Below are positions 1-8,256 of a stretch of 64,000 nt of DNA, one piece after another; within the stretch, counting starts at the first letter, position 1, and each line of letters begins with the position of its first letter. Both the position numbers and the translations under genes were made by a program. The notes below the pieces were generated by a model that searched no databases, was not told the DNA's origin, and saw only the letters and a list, made by a program, of their open reading frames with translations. The stretch is from Sandaracinobacteroides sp041675905 (GTDB lineage: Bacteria; Pseudomonadota; Alphaproteobacteria; Sphingomonadales; Sphingomonadaceae). The stretch is taken from contig JBAYSX010000010.1 in the NCBI GenBank assembly GCA_041675905.1, positions 19,726-83,725 of the forward strand, in the 5' to 3' direction.

Positions 1-193
1 TACCACCCGCCTGCGCCATGACAATCGCCATCCCGGCCTCTGTCACCGTATCCATCGCCGCGGACAGAACGGGGATATTGAGACTGATGCCGGCGGTGAT
101 AGCTGTCGCCAGATTTGCCTGCGACGGCATCACTGCCGACTCGGCTGGCACCAGCAGCACGTCGTCAAAAGTCAGGGCCTGGCGAATTTCCAT
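1..193 (-). CDS. guaB: IMP dehydrogenase, N-terminal part (cut by window edge)
   Basis: This is the first 64 codons of inosine-5'-monophosphate dehydrogenase, which oxidises IMP to XMP in GTP synthesis. The visible translation begins MEIRQALTFDDVLLVPAES and continues with PVLSAAMDTVTE and MAIVMAQAGG. These are the conserved start of the IMPDH TIM barrel: the TFDDVLLVP signature and the SAAMDTVT strand. The ATG lies at 191-193 on the minus strand and the gene runs off the left edge. A secreted TPR gene lies 30 bases upstream in the same direction, so the two may be co-transcribed. The family assignment is secure; the catalytic Cys loop lies outside the window. Confidence 0.95.
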   Translation of the reverse strand, partial: MEIRQALTFDDVLLVPAESAVMPSQANLATAITAGISLNIPVLSAAMDTVTEAGMAIVMAQAGG

Positions 194-223
194 GAACGCT
201 CCGTTTGGGGATAGAGATCTGAC

Positions 224-1447
224 TCAGGCGAGATTGCCGAGCCAGGCGAGATAATATTCGGCGAGCGGTTTGCGTTGCCCGGTAACGGCCTTGAAGGCAG
301 CTTCCGCACCGGCCTTGTCACCGGCTTGCGCCAGCGCGAATCCCATCCGGAGATTGGCCGTATCCGCATCCGCACCGCCCTTGGACAATGCTACCTTGTA
401 CATTTCCGCAGCCTTGGCGAATTGGCCATACCCCAGCAGCGCATCACCCGTGGCCAGCGCCGGACGGCCGGTTTTCGCGGCGCGCGCTTCCTTTTCGAGA
501 CCCGGGAGTGCTGCTTTATCCGAAGCGACTTTTGGTGAGATGATGCCCGAAAGCTCCTTCACCACGGGCCGACCGGCTTCCAGCGCGCCTTTCGCAATCC
601 CTTCGTCCAGTACGGCCTTGGCTTCGCCAGGGAAGCCGCGTGCGGACGCGGTTTCAGCATATTCGATATAGTCCCGCTCGCCGGTCAGGGCGCCGTTGGC
701 GCGCGTCAGGCGCAGGATGTCAAGATTCATCTGATCGTCGAACTTGCCGCCTTCCTTGAAGATCAGCAGCGAGTCGCGCCAGTTGGTGCTGTTGGGGTAA
801 GCCTTCAGCAGGGCGAGGCTTGCCTGGTTGGTTTGCGCCGGAAGTTTCGCGTCATAGGCAATGGCAAGCGTGCGGCGATACCATTCTTCAGGGGCTTTCT
901 GGCCCGCTGTTTCCTGCACCTGGATCGCCTGTTGCATTGTCTGTACAGCCTTTTCGGGCTGCTTCTGCCGGCGCTGCAACTCGGCAATCTGGGTCAACAG
1001 TTCGGTATCGTTGGGATTGGTTTGCAACAACCGTTCGAACTGCGTCAGCGCCTTGGCATAATCGTTGCGCTGCATCGCCAACGCACCGAGATTGCGGATG
1101 AACTTCTGCTCATCTTCCGGCGGAACTTGCCCGGACGCCAGCGCGCCTTCGATGGCGCGTTCGATCAGCGCGTTGTCGTTGGTCGCCACACCGGTATTCA
1201 GCCGCAGCGCGTTGATCATATAGGCATCGTCGGCGTTCTTGTTCGCAACGGCATCGGCCTGATCGAGAAATTGCAGGACTTCCGCGTGGTTGCCGGCCTG
1301 TTGCGCTTCCTGGGCCTTCACCAGCAGACCTTGCACTTCCTTCGTAAATTTGGGCGTTTTCTTCTTTTGCGCGTCTGCCGGTACCGCACTGACCATCATG
1401 GTGACAGCAACCGCCGCCATTGTTGCCCGACCGATCATACCAACCAT
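224..1447 (-). CDS. Secreted TPR-repeat protein (paralogue of 62468-63583)
   Basis: A 407-residue protein of unknown function with a signal peptide (MVGMIGRATMAAVAVTMM, then AVPADAQ) followed by helical TPR-like repeats. One recognisable repeat is NDYAKALTQFERLLQTNPND near residue 145, and others lie near the C-terminus (GQFAKAAEMYKVAL). The start at 1447 is chosen because AGGAGGAAGATT lies directly before that ATG; an in-frame start 15 codons upstream lacks one. The protein is probably periplasmic and acts as a scaffold, since TPRs bind proteins. It shares domain layout and several aligned segments with the TPR protein at the right end of the window. It lies just upstream of guaB on the same strand and is divergent from nusB. 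Confidence 0.75.
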   Translation of the reverse strand: MVGMIGRATMAAVAVTMMVSAVPADAQKKKTPKFTKEVQGLLVKAQEAQQAGNHAEVLQFLDQADAVANKNADDAYMINALRLNTGVATNDNALIERAIEGALASGQVPPEDEQKFIRNLGALAMQRNDYAKALTQFERLLQTNPNDTELLTQIAELQRRQKQPEKAVQTMQQAIQVQETAGQKAPEEWYRRTLAIAYDAKLPAQTNQASLALLKAYPNSTNWRDSLLIFKEGGKFDDQMNLDILRLTRANGALTGERDYIEYAETASARGFPGEAKAVLDEGIAKGALEAGRPVVKELSGIISPKVASDKAALPGLEKEARAAKTGRPALATGDALLGYGQFAKAAEMYKVALSKGGADADTANLRMGFALAQAGDKAGAEAAFKAVTGQRKPLAEYYLAWLGNLA

Positions 1448-1622
1448 AATCTTCCTCCTGTCCTGATGGCGGCCCGCGACCGCTGCTCCCATCCAGTTTG
1501 CACCTGAAAGATTGCGCGCCTGTGAACGTATGCGCGCCTTCGCACCCTGATCCGCTTGTCGTCAAGCCCGCGCGTGTCCCGGGGCTTGGCAGGAACGGCG
1601 GGGAGGGGCTATGTGCTGACCA

Positions 1623-2147
1623 ATGATTTCCGACAAAATATCCGACGATCCCGGCGAAAACGACCGGGCAAGCGGTGGCGGCTCGCGTCGCCGGCGTTCG
1701 GCGGCGCGCCTTGCTGCCGTGCAGGCATTGTATCAACATGCGATGGGCAATGTGCCCACGCCGAAACTGCTGGCCGAGTTTCATGCGCACCGGCTGAACA
1801 GTGGCACCGAACCGGACGGTTACATGGAAGGTCTGGCGGAAGCAGACCGGCTTTTCTTCGATAGTCTGGTGATCGGCGTCCTGGATCGGCGGGATGAACT
1901 GGATGCGGCTATTGCCGAACGTCTGGCCCGCAACTGGACGGTCAGCCGGCTGGATCGGCTGATGCTGCAAATCCTGCGTTGCGGCGCTTTTGAATTGCTC
2001 GCGCGCAGCGATGTGCCCGCCGCGGCGGTGGTTGCCGAATATGTCGATGTGGCGGATGCCTTTTATCCGCGAGCCGAGGTCGGTTTTGTGAACGCCCTGC
2101 TCGACCGGATGGCGAAGTCCGTCCGCGGATCGGGAACCAGGCCCTGA
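1623..2147 (+). CDS. nusB: Transcription antitermination / rRNA processing factor NusB
   Basis: A 174-residue NusB. It carries a basic N-terminal tail (SRRRRSAARLAAVQALYQ) and the all-helical NusB fold with the conserved ending PAAAVVAEYVDVADAFYP...FVNALLDRMA. NusB pairs with NusE (S10) on boxA RNA and promotes rRNA antitermination. The ATG at 1623 is the first possible start because an in-frame TGA lies at 1617. A GGGGAGGGG tract lies about 13 bases upstream, and a two-codon ORF (ATG TGC TGA, 1611-1619) sits between it and the start. The thiL reading frame begins inside the nusB stop codon, so the two are probably translationally coupled. Confidence 0.95.
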   Translation: MISDKISDDPGENDRASGGGSRRRRSAARLAAVQALYQHAMGNVPTPKLLAEFHAHRLNSGTEPDGYMEGLAEADRLFFDSLVIGVLDRRDELDAAIAERLARNWTVSRLDRLMLQILRCGAFELLARSDVPAAAVVAEYVDVADAFYPRAEVGFVNALLDRMAKSVRGSGTRP

Positions 2148-3103
2148 CGGGCGCGATCGAACCGCATTTTATTGCGCAGCTGCGTGCCATCGCGACGCAC
2201 AAGGCGGCGCGCGGCCTGAATGATGATGCCGCCGTCTTGCCCTGGCCCACGGGTCTCGATCTGGTGGCAACCCACGATATGTTGATAGAAGGGGTGCATT
2301 TTACCCCGGATTGTCCGGCATCGGACGTGGCGTGGAAGCTGGTTGCCGTAAATCTTTCGGACCTGGCCGCGATGGGGGCGCGCCCTGTAGCCCTGTTGAT
2401 GGGGGCAGGTTTTGGCGCAGGGCGAGATGCGGACTGGGCCGATGCTTTCGCCGCCGGTCTGGGACGGGTGACGGCGCATTTCGCCGTACCGCTGATTGGC
2501 GGCGACACAACGCGCAGCCTGCATGAAACGGCGCTGGCAATCACGGCGCTGGGCTCTGTGCCGCCGGGGCAAAGCCTGTCGCGCGCAGGCGGCCAGCCAG
2601 GGGATGATCTGTGGGTCAGTGGGACGATAGGCGATGCGGGCCTGGGGCTGGACCTGCTGCTCGGTCGCCGCGCGACCACGGACGCGGCCCTTCATCGCAA
2701 ACTCATCGGGTGCTACAGACGGCCCATGCCGCGCGTGCAAACCGGCCTGGCGCTGCGCGGTCTCGCGAGTGCCGCGATGGATGTGTCCGATGGCTTGCTG
2801 ATCGACGCGCGGCGACTGGCGGCGGCCAGCGGTTGTGCTGCGGAAATCGAACTTGCCGCCGTGCCGGTGAGTGCGGTGGCGCAAGGCTTGCTGGGTGCGC
2901 CGACCATGGCGGAGCGTACGCATCTTGCCACCAGCGGCGATGATTACGAACTGTTGTTCGCGGCGCCGTCGTCCGCACGGGCGCGGATAAGGGCCGCCGC
3001 CGGGGTGGCGGTGACACGCATCGGGAGACTGACGGAGGGGGATGGCGAAGTGCGGCTGGTCGATGCACCGACGCCTGAAAATCTCGGATATGAACATCTG
3101 TAG
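2144..3103 (+). CDS. thiL: Thiamine-monophosphate kinase ThiL, apparent CTG start
   Basis: ThiL phosphorylates thiamine monophosphate to thiamine diphosphate using ATP. Visible motifs are the nucleotide and Mg-binding GLNDDAAVL near the N-terminus, AVNLSDLAAMGARP, GGDTTRS, DVSDGLLIDARRL and TSGDDYELLF. The GLNDDAAVL motif lies upstream of every ATG, GTG or TTG compatible with a full protein; the TTG at 2237 would cut it off. The only sensible start is CTG at 2144, which overlaps the nusB stop as CTGA and gives 319 residues, close to the E. coli enzyme at 325. The identity is secure; the start codon is an inference. Confidence 0.9.
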   Translation: MTGAIEPHFIAQLRAIATHKAARGLNDDAAVLPWPTGLDLVATHDMLIEGVHFTPDCPASDVAWKLVAVNLSDLAAMGARPVALLMGAGFGAGRDADWADAFAAGLGRVTAHFAVPLIGGDTTRSLHETALAITALGSVPPGQSLSRAGGQPGDDLWVSGTIGDAGLGLDLLLGRRATTDAALHRKLIGCYRRPMPRVQTGLALRGLASAAMDVSDGLLIDARRLAAASGCAAEIELAAVPVSAVAQGLLGAPTMAERTHLATSGDDYELLFAAPSSARARIRAAAGVAVTRIGRLTEGDGEVRLVDAPTPENLGYEHL

Positions 3104-3249
3104 AATTAACAGAGGTTTTGCCGCGCAAGATATTCGCGACGAATAGTTGCAACGGCTGCTGTAATCGTTCAGCATGGGCGCAATCGACAGACTAGGGGCC
3201 GGGAGGGGCCGGTCTGGCGGAGGATAAATGACCCGGGAGAGGGGGGCGT

Positions 3250-5337
3250 ATGGACTTTGTTCTGATTGCGCTGTTGTGCGGCCTTGCGGCCGTTATCTAT
3301 GGCATATTCACCACCAGATCCGTGCTGGCGGCCCCGGCGGGGAACGCGCGCATGCAGGAAATCGCGGCCGCGATCCAGGAGGGGGCGCAGGCCTATCTGG
3401 CGCGGCAATATGGGGCCATCGCCATCGTCGGCGTGATCGTCGCGGCGCTGGTCGGCTGGTTTCTCGGCCTGTATCCGGCGATTGCCTTTCTGATCGGGGC
3501 AATCCTGTCCGGCTTGACGGGCTTCATCGGCATGAATGTGTCGGTACGCGCCAATGTCCGCACGGCGGAAGCAGCGCGCCATGGCTTGCAGGCCGGATTG
3601 TCGCTGGCGTTCCGCGCGGGCGCAGTAACAGGTCTGCTGGTCGCGGGCCTCGCGCTGCTGGCCATTGCCGGTTACTATCGGTTCCTTACGATGAGCGGCT
3701 ATGCGCCCTTCGACCGGGTGGTGATCGACAGCCTGGTGGCATTGTCGTTCGGTGCATCGCTGATCTCTATCTTCGCGCGTCTGGGCGGTGGAATTTTCAC
3801 CAAGGCGGCCGATGTCGGCGCGGATCTGGTCGGCAAGGTGGAGGCGGGGATTCCCGAAGACGATCCGCGCAACCCGGCGGTGATAGCGGACAATGTCGGC
3901 GACAATGTCGGCGATTGCGCCGGCATGGCGGCGGATTTGTTCGAAACCTATGTCGTTACAATCGGCGCAACCATGGTGCTGACGGCGCTGCTGGTGAGCA
4001 GCGAATATGTCACCAGCCTGATGACCCTTCCGCTGCTGGCAGGCGGCGTCTGTATCCTCGCGTCCATCGTCGGCACCTTCTTCGTGCGGCTGGGATCATC
4101 CCGGAACATCATGGGCGCGCTGTACAAGGGCTTCCTGGTGACCGTGGTTCTGGCGGTTCCGTTGCTGGCGCTGGCCACCTGGCTGGTATTTCCCGATTTG
4201 AATATCGTGCTGGGTGAGGTGGGAGGCCGGGGTTTCACCGCCATGGACCTGTTCTGGAGCATGATGGTCGGGCTGGCCGTCACGGTGCTGATCGTATGGA
4301 TCACCGAATATTATACCAGCACCCGTTATCGCCCGGTGCGCTCCATCGCCGCCGCGTCCGTCACCGGACATGGAACCAATGTTATCCAGGGGCTGGCCGT
4401 GTCGATGGAATCGACGGCGATGCCCGTAGTGGTCATTTGCGTCGGCATGCTCGTATCGCACACCCTGGCGGGGGTGATCGGCATCGGCTTCGCGGCGACG
4501 GCGATGCTGGCGCTTTCCGGCATGGTCGTGGCGCTGGACGCCTATGGTCCTGTTACCGATAATGCAGGTGGCATTGCGGAAATGGCCGGCCTGGACGCCG
4601 AAGTGCGGGAGCGTACCGATGCGCTGGACGCCGTCGGCAATACCACCAAGGCTGTCACCAAAGGTTTCGCTATCGGTTCGGCGGGGCTGGCGGCGCTGGT
4701 GCTGTTCGGCGCCTATACCACCGATCTCGCGAAATTTTTCACGGAGGTGCCGGTCGATTTCACCTTGTCCAACCCTTATGTGGTTGTGGGCCTGCTGCTG
4801 GGGGCGCTGTTGCCCTATATTTTCGGTGCGCTGGCGATGACCGCGGTGGGCCGGGCCGCGGGCGAGGTGGTCGAGGAAGTGCGGTCGCAATTCCGCAATA
4901 ACCCCGGCATCATGAATGGTACCTCGCGCCCGGATTACGGGCGAACCGTCGGCCTGGTTACCAGAGCGGCCATTCGTGAGATGATCGTGCCGTCCCTGCT
5001 GCCGGTGCTGGCGCCCATTCTCGTTTACTTCCTGATCGAGTGGGTAGCCGGACAGGCCAATGCCTTTGCAGCCCTGGGCGCGTTGTTGCTCGGCGTAATC
5101 GTCGGCGGCATTTTCGTCGCTATCTCGATGACGAGCGGAGGGGGCGCCTGGGATAACGCCAAAAAATATATCGAGGACGGTCATTATGGCGGCAAGGGAT
5201 CGGATGCGCACAAGGCGGCCGTAACCGGCGATACGGTCGGCGATCCTTACAAGGACACTGCCGGTCCGGCGGTCAATCCGATGATCAAGATCACCAATAT
5301 CGTCGCCCTGCTGTTGCTGGCGGCGCTGGGGGGATAA
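3250..5337 (+). CDS. hppA: Membrane-bound proton-pumping pyrophosphatase, K+-independent type
   Basis: A 695-residue H+-translocating inorganic pyrophosphatase with about 15-16 hydrophobic segments. It couples pyrophosphate hydrolysis to proton export across the inner membrane. The catalytic signatures are present: DNVGDNVGDCAGMAADLFE near residue 215 and GDTVGDPYKDTAGPAVNPM near the C-terminus. In the diagnostic motif GNTTKA, residue 467 is Lys, which marks the K+-insensitive subfamily; K+-dependent enzymes have Ala there. A GAGAGGGGGG tract precedes the ATG. An out-of-frame ATG at 3228 has an even better ribosome site (GCGGAGGATAA), but its frame is only a shadow. A hairpin terminator follows the gene. 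Confidence 0.96.
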   Translation: MDFVLIALLCGLAAVIYGIFTTRSVLAAPAGNARMQEIAAAIQEGAQAYLARQYGAIAIVGVIVAALVGWFLGLYPAIAFLIGAILSGLTGFIGMNVSVRANVRTAEAARHGLQAGLSLAFRAGAVTGLLVAGLALLAIAGYYRFLTMSGYAPFDRVVIDSLVALSFGASLISIFARLGGGIFTKAADVGADLVGKVEAGIPEDDPRNPAVIADNVGDNVGDCAGMAADLFETYVVTIGATMVLTALLVSSEYVTSLMTLPLLAGGVCILASIVGTFFVRLGSSRNIMGALYKGFLVTVVLAVPLLALATWLVFPDLNIVLGEVGGRGFTAMDLFWSMMVGLAVTVLIVWITEYYTSTRYRPVRSIAAASVTGHGTNVIQGLAVSMESTAMPVVVICVGMLVSHTLAGVIGIGFAATAMLALSGMVVALDAYGPVTDNAGGIAEMAGLDAEVRERTDALDAVGNTTKAVTKGFAIGSAGLAALVLFGAYTTDLAKFFTEVPVDFTLSNPYVVVGLLLGALLPYIFGALAMTAVGRAAGEVVEEVRSQFRNNPGIMNGTSRPDYGRTVGLVTRAAIREMIVPSLLPVLAPILVYFLIEWVAGQANAFAALGALLLGVIVGGIFVAISMTSGGGAWDNAKKYIEDGHYGGKGSDAHKAAVTGDTVGDPYKDTAGPAVNPMIKITNIVALLLLAALGG

Positions 5338-5344
5338 ACAGGGA

Positions 5345-5373
5345 AGGGCGGGACTTCAAAACCCGCCCTCTCT
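5345..5373. terminator. Hairpin terminator between hppA and bamE
   Basis: The stem AGGGCGGG (5345-5352) pairs with CCCGCCCT (5362-5369) across a 9-base A/T-rich loop, followed by CTCTT. It lies between the convergent hppA and bamE genes and could end transcription from either side. Confidence 0.75.
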
Positions 5374-5825
5374 TATTGTCCGCCGGGGGCAGCACCCACC
5401 TGACCGATATTGCCGAACAGATCCTGCAACAGCCCTGCTTCACGGCCCATCGTGCGGGTCTTGTCGGAATTTGGCGAGATATCCACTACCTGCTCCAGCC
5501 CGCGCTGATCCACGCTGGCCACATTGCCGTCCGGGTTGAAACGAACGACCAGCAGCGTTTGCTCCTCCGGGTTTGGCCGCAGGAACGCCAGCTGCTCGGT
5601 GGTGCGGGAAATATAATACCAGGTGTTGTCGTCCCAGTTGGCGACCATCGTGGGCCGCCCCAGGGTTTTGGTGACGGATTCCTTGTTATCCACCCCGGGT
5701 TGCACCGATGCGACCAGTTCCTCGTCGACAATATAGCCCTGCGTATTGGTGACGCGCGAACAGGCGGTTGAAGACAGGATCAGGCCGATAGCAAGAGCAA
5801 GTGCAGATGTGCGCGTAAACAGCAT
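5373..5825 (-). CDS. bamE: Outer-membrane assembly lipoprotein BamE
   Basis: A 150-residue SmpA/OmlA-domain lipoprotein, an accessory subunit of the Bam complex that inserts beta-barrels into the outer membrane. It has a lipoprotein signal with lipidation Cys22 (LILSSTAC). The BamE core follows: LVASVQPGVDNKESVTKTLG, a WDDNTWYYIS strand and VVRFNPDGNVASVD. The start at 5825 gives a standard signal peptide; the frame stays open further upstream, but that extension looks like a shadow of the next gene. It is divergent from the ubiquinol-cytochrome c chaperone gene, an arrangement common in alphaproteobacteria. Confidence 0.92.
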   Translation of the reverse strand: MLFTRTSALALAIGLILSSTACSRVTNTQGYIVDEELVASVQPGVDNKESVTKTLGRPTMVANWDDNTWYYISRTTEQLAFLRPNPEEQTLLVVRFNPDGNVASVDQRGLEQVVDISPNSDKTRTMGREAGLLQDLFGNIGQVGAAPGGQ

Positions 5826-5960
5826 GTGGCGCGAAACTCCGGTATGGCGCCGGTACGGCTTGCGGCCCGGCCATTCTCTCGCCATATGCGGGAGCCTGAC
5901 GCCTGACGCAAGGCGGGGCGGAAGAGTCCGCCGCATAACCTTGATAGCGACGAATTGGCA

Positions 5961-6470
5961 ATGTCTTTCCTGAAACGCCTGATCACCCCGAAAACGCCGC
6001 CCCTCACGACGCTGTGGAACCGCATCGCCGCCACCGCGCGCGAGGAACATTGGTATCTGCGCCACGCCGTGCCTGACACGATCGATGGCCGATTCGATAT
6101 GGTGACGCTCGTTATGGCGCTGGTGCTGCTGCGGCTGGAGCGCGAAGGCCGGGCACAGGAAAATATCTGGCTGACCGAGCGTTTCGTGGACGATATGGAC
6201 GGGTCGTTACGGGAGATCGGCATCAGCGACCAGGTGATGGGCAAGCATGTCGGCAACATGGTCGGCGCACTGGGCGGCAGGCTGGGAGCCTATCGCGATG
6301 CGCTGGCGGCTGAAGATGTTTCCCCCGCGCTGGCGGCGGCGCTGGAACGCAATGTCTATCGTGGCGACGACAAATATCTGTCTGCGCCGGATCTGGCGGA
6401 AGCAGCCCTGGTACTGAACGCCCGCATCGAAACCGCGCCAATCGATCGTCTGCTTGCCGGAGAGTTTTGA
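5961..6470 (+). CDS. Ubiquinol-cytochrome c chaperone family protein
   Basis: A 169-residue member of the bacterial CBP3/UQCC1-like family, whose mitochondrial relatives help assemble cytochrome b of complex III. Visible family features are the N-terminal basic helix (MSFLKRLITP), REEHWYLRHAVPDTIDGRFDMV near residue 30, and the helical core with ERFVDDMDGSLREIGISD and GKHVGNMVGALGGRLGAY. The ATG at 5961 is preferred over a TTG two codons upstream. The gene overlaps the following DUF177 gene by one base (TGATG), so the two form an operon. The function is inferred from the family. Confidence 0.88.
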   Translation: MSFLKRLITPKTPPLTTLWNRIAATAREEHWYLRHAVPDTIDGRFDMVTLVMALVLLRLEREGRAQENIWLTERFVDDMDGSLREIGISDQVMGKHVGNMVGALGGRLGAYRDALAAEDVSPALAAALERNVYRGDDKYLSAPDLAEAALVLNARIETAPIDRLLAGEF

Positions 6471-7006
6471 TGGACTCGCCCGAATTCAGCTTCCTGATCG
6501 CGCCCGACCGGCTGACGGCGACGGCGTCGCCTTATGATCTCGTCGCCGGAGAGGCGGCTCGGGAGGCTCTTGCGAAGCGATTCGATCTGTTATCGCTCGA
6601 CCGGCTGGAAGCGCATCTGCTGGTGCGGCGGATGGCGCGCGGCGTGGAGGTGAATGGGCATCTCGAAGCGGACGCCGTGCAGGCTTGCGTCATCTCTGGC
6701 GCGCCGGTGCCGGCGCATATATCGGCGCCGGTGCATTTGCGGTTCGAACGCATGACTGAAGCCGGCGGCGAAATGGAACTGGATGCGGGTGAACTGGATA
6801 TACTGCCCATCGGCCCCGAAGGCATCGATCTGGGAGAAGCCATCGCGGAATCGCTGGCGCTGGAACTGCCCGAATGGCCGCGCGCCGATGACGAAACCGT
6901 GGCTGCTGCGCGGGGGTTATTGATGAGCGAGGAGCAGGCCGACGCACAGATACGCGCCGACCGCATGGCGCAAAGCCCCTTCGCCGGGCTGAAGCGATCG
7001 GAATAA
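6470..7006 (+). CDS. DUF177 (YceD) family protein
   Basis: A 178-residue DUF177/YceD protein. In E. coli and plants this family is linked to 23S rRNA accumulation or maturation. The sequence shows the family core LLVRRMARGVEVNGHLEADAV...VRF-type strands, the acidic segment ELDAGELDILPIGPEGIDLGE, and the closing helix ESLALELPEWPRADDE. The family's usual metal-binding Cys pair is reduced here to a single central Cys (QACVIS). In many bacteria rpmF and plsX follow; here a small minus-strand gene does instead. Its start overlaps the upstream stop by one base. Confidence 0.85.
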   Translation: MDSPEFSFLIAPDRLTATASPYDLVAGEAAREALAKRFDLLSLDRLEAHLLVRRMARGVEVNGHLEADAVQACVISGAPVPAHISAPVHLRFERMTEAGGEMELDAGELDILPIGPEGIDLGEAIAESLALELPEWPRADDETVAAARGLLMSEEQADAQIRADRMAQSPFAGLKRSE

Positions 7007-7010
7007 AGCG

Positions 7011-7295
7011 TCAGAAATCGACGCAAATTCCCTTTGATTCCCAATCTCCGAAACGTACGGGCTCCAGGCCTCTGGGGCCACCGACCTCATCCGTTGCCGC
7101 GTTGGCGGCGGCCAGATGATAGCCGCCGGCATCCAGCCGGATGCGTTTCTCATCGACAAGCCCTGAGAGAATAGTGTCAACATCCGGATGATAGCCGCGC
7201 GCCGCGAGCCGCTCTGCGATGCCCGCAGCATCAAGGCCGGGATATTGCGCTATCATCGCGACGATACGGGGAGCATGGTTCATGCAGAAAAGCAT
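7011..7295 (-). CDS. Small hypothetical protein, winged-helix-like
   Basis: A 94-residue protein that I do not recognise. The middle part (VAMIAQYPGLDAAGIAERL, then a second helix with DVDTILSGLVDEKRIRLD) has the spacing of a winged-helix DNA-binding fold: two helices, then a short beta wing with GGYHL. There is no signal peptide or membrane segment. The ATG at 7295 is chosen because AAGGATTC lies about 7 bases before it; GTG at 7301 and ATG at 7283 are alternatives. It is convergent with the DUF177 gene (4-base gap) and divergent from htpX, 55 bases away, so it could regulate that neighbour. That last point is a guess. Confidence 0.55.
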   Translation of the reverse strand: MLFCMNHAPRIVAMIAQYPGLDAAGIAERLAARGYHPDVDTILSGLVDEKRIRLDAGGYHLAAANAATDEVGGPRGLEPVRFGDWESKGICVDF

Positions 7296-7350
7296 AGCCA
7301 CGAATCCTTGCCCGTTGCAATTTGCCGCATAATCGCCATTTCAAGCCACG

Positions 7351-8256
7351 ATGAATCGCACACGTACTTTTATGCTGATGGCGGCGCTGATCGCGCTGTT
7401 CATGCTCGTTGGATATTTGCTCGCCGGGACAGGCGGGATGCTCATCGCGCTGCTGGTTGGCGGCGGGATGAATATCTTCGCTTACTGGAACTCCGACAAG
7501 CTGGTGTTGCGCATGCACGATGCCCAGGAAGTCGGGCCTGGGCATCCGCTGCACCGCATTGTTGCGCCACTGGCGCAAAAGGCCGGGCTGCCGATGCCGC
7601 GCGTCTATCTGGTCGATCAGCCGCAACCCAATGCATTCGCCACCGGACGTAACCCGGAAAATGCCGCGGTCGCCGCCACCACCGGCCTGATGCGGATGCT
7701 GGATCATGACGAAATCGCCGCTGTCATGGCGCACGAGCTGGCGCATATCCAGAACCGCGATACGCTGGTGATGACGATGACGGCGACGATTGCCGGAGCC
7801 ATTTCGATGCTTGGCACGATGGCGCTGTTTACCGGCGGCAGTAGCGAAAATCGTCCCAATCCGATTGTCGCGATTGCAGCGATGGTACTTGCCCCGATGG
7901 CGGCGGCGCTGGTGCAGATGGCGATTTCGCGTACGCGCGAATATGGCGCGGATGCACGCGGCGCGGAGATCTGCGGCCAGCCGCACAAACTGGCCTCGGC
8001 GCTGGCGCGCTTGCATGATTCGGCGCAACATATTCCCAACCCGGTGGCGGAACGGAATCCGGCGGCGGCCTCCCTTTACATTGTCAGCCCCGGCATGGGC
8101 GGCGTGCGGGACAATCTATTCTCCACCCACCCGGCAGCGGAAAATCGTATCGCGGCGCTGGAAGCCATGGAGCCGGCGGCATCGACTCCGCGCCGTCCCA
8201 GTGCGCTGGGTCTGAAATCTTCGGCGTCTCGCGCCAATCCCTGGCGTCAGGGATGA
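7351..8256 (+). CDS. htpX: Membrane zinc metalloprotease HtpX
   Basis: A 301-residue M48 peptidase that degrades misfolded inner-membrane proteins. Two N-terminal membrane helices (MLMAALIALFMLVGYLLAG and MLIALLVGGGMNIFAYW) are followed by the catalytic HELAH (His128-Glu129-His132) within VMAHELAHIQNRDT. Two more hydrophobic helices follow, then the distal zinc ligand region SRTREYGADA. The length matches the family. Its TGA overlaps the ATG of rsmB (ATGA), so the pair is translationally coupled. Confidence 0.95.
   Translation: MNRTRTFMLMAALIALFMLVGYLLAGTGGMLIALLVGGGMNIFAYWNSDKLVLRMHDAQEVGPGHPLHRIVAPLAQKAGLPMPRVYLVDQPQPNAFATGRNPENAAVAATTGLMRMLDHDEIAAVMAHELAHIQNRDTLVMTMTATIAGAISMLGTMALFTGGSSENRPNPIVAIAAMVLAPMAAALVQMAISRTREYGADARGAEICGQPHKLASALARLHDSAQHIPNPVAERNPAAASLYIVSPGMGGVRDNLFSTHPAAENRIAALEAMEPAASTPRRPSALGLKSSASRANPWRQG

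Noticed and set aside
3228..4217. A 329-codon frame with an excellent ribosome site overlapping hppA
   Set aside because: It lies out of frame with hppA, its translation is Arg/Gly-rich with no family match, and hppA has all catalytic motifs. The frame is stop-free through GC bias.
4096..5211. A 371-codon minus-strand frame inside hppA
   Set aside because: The sequence is His/Arg/Gln-rich with no motif, opposite a highly conserved membrane enzyme.
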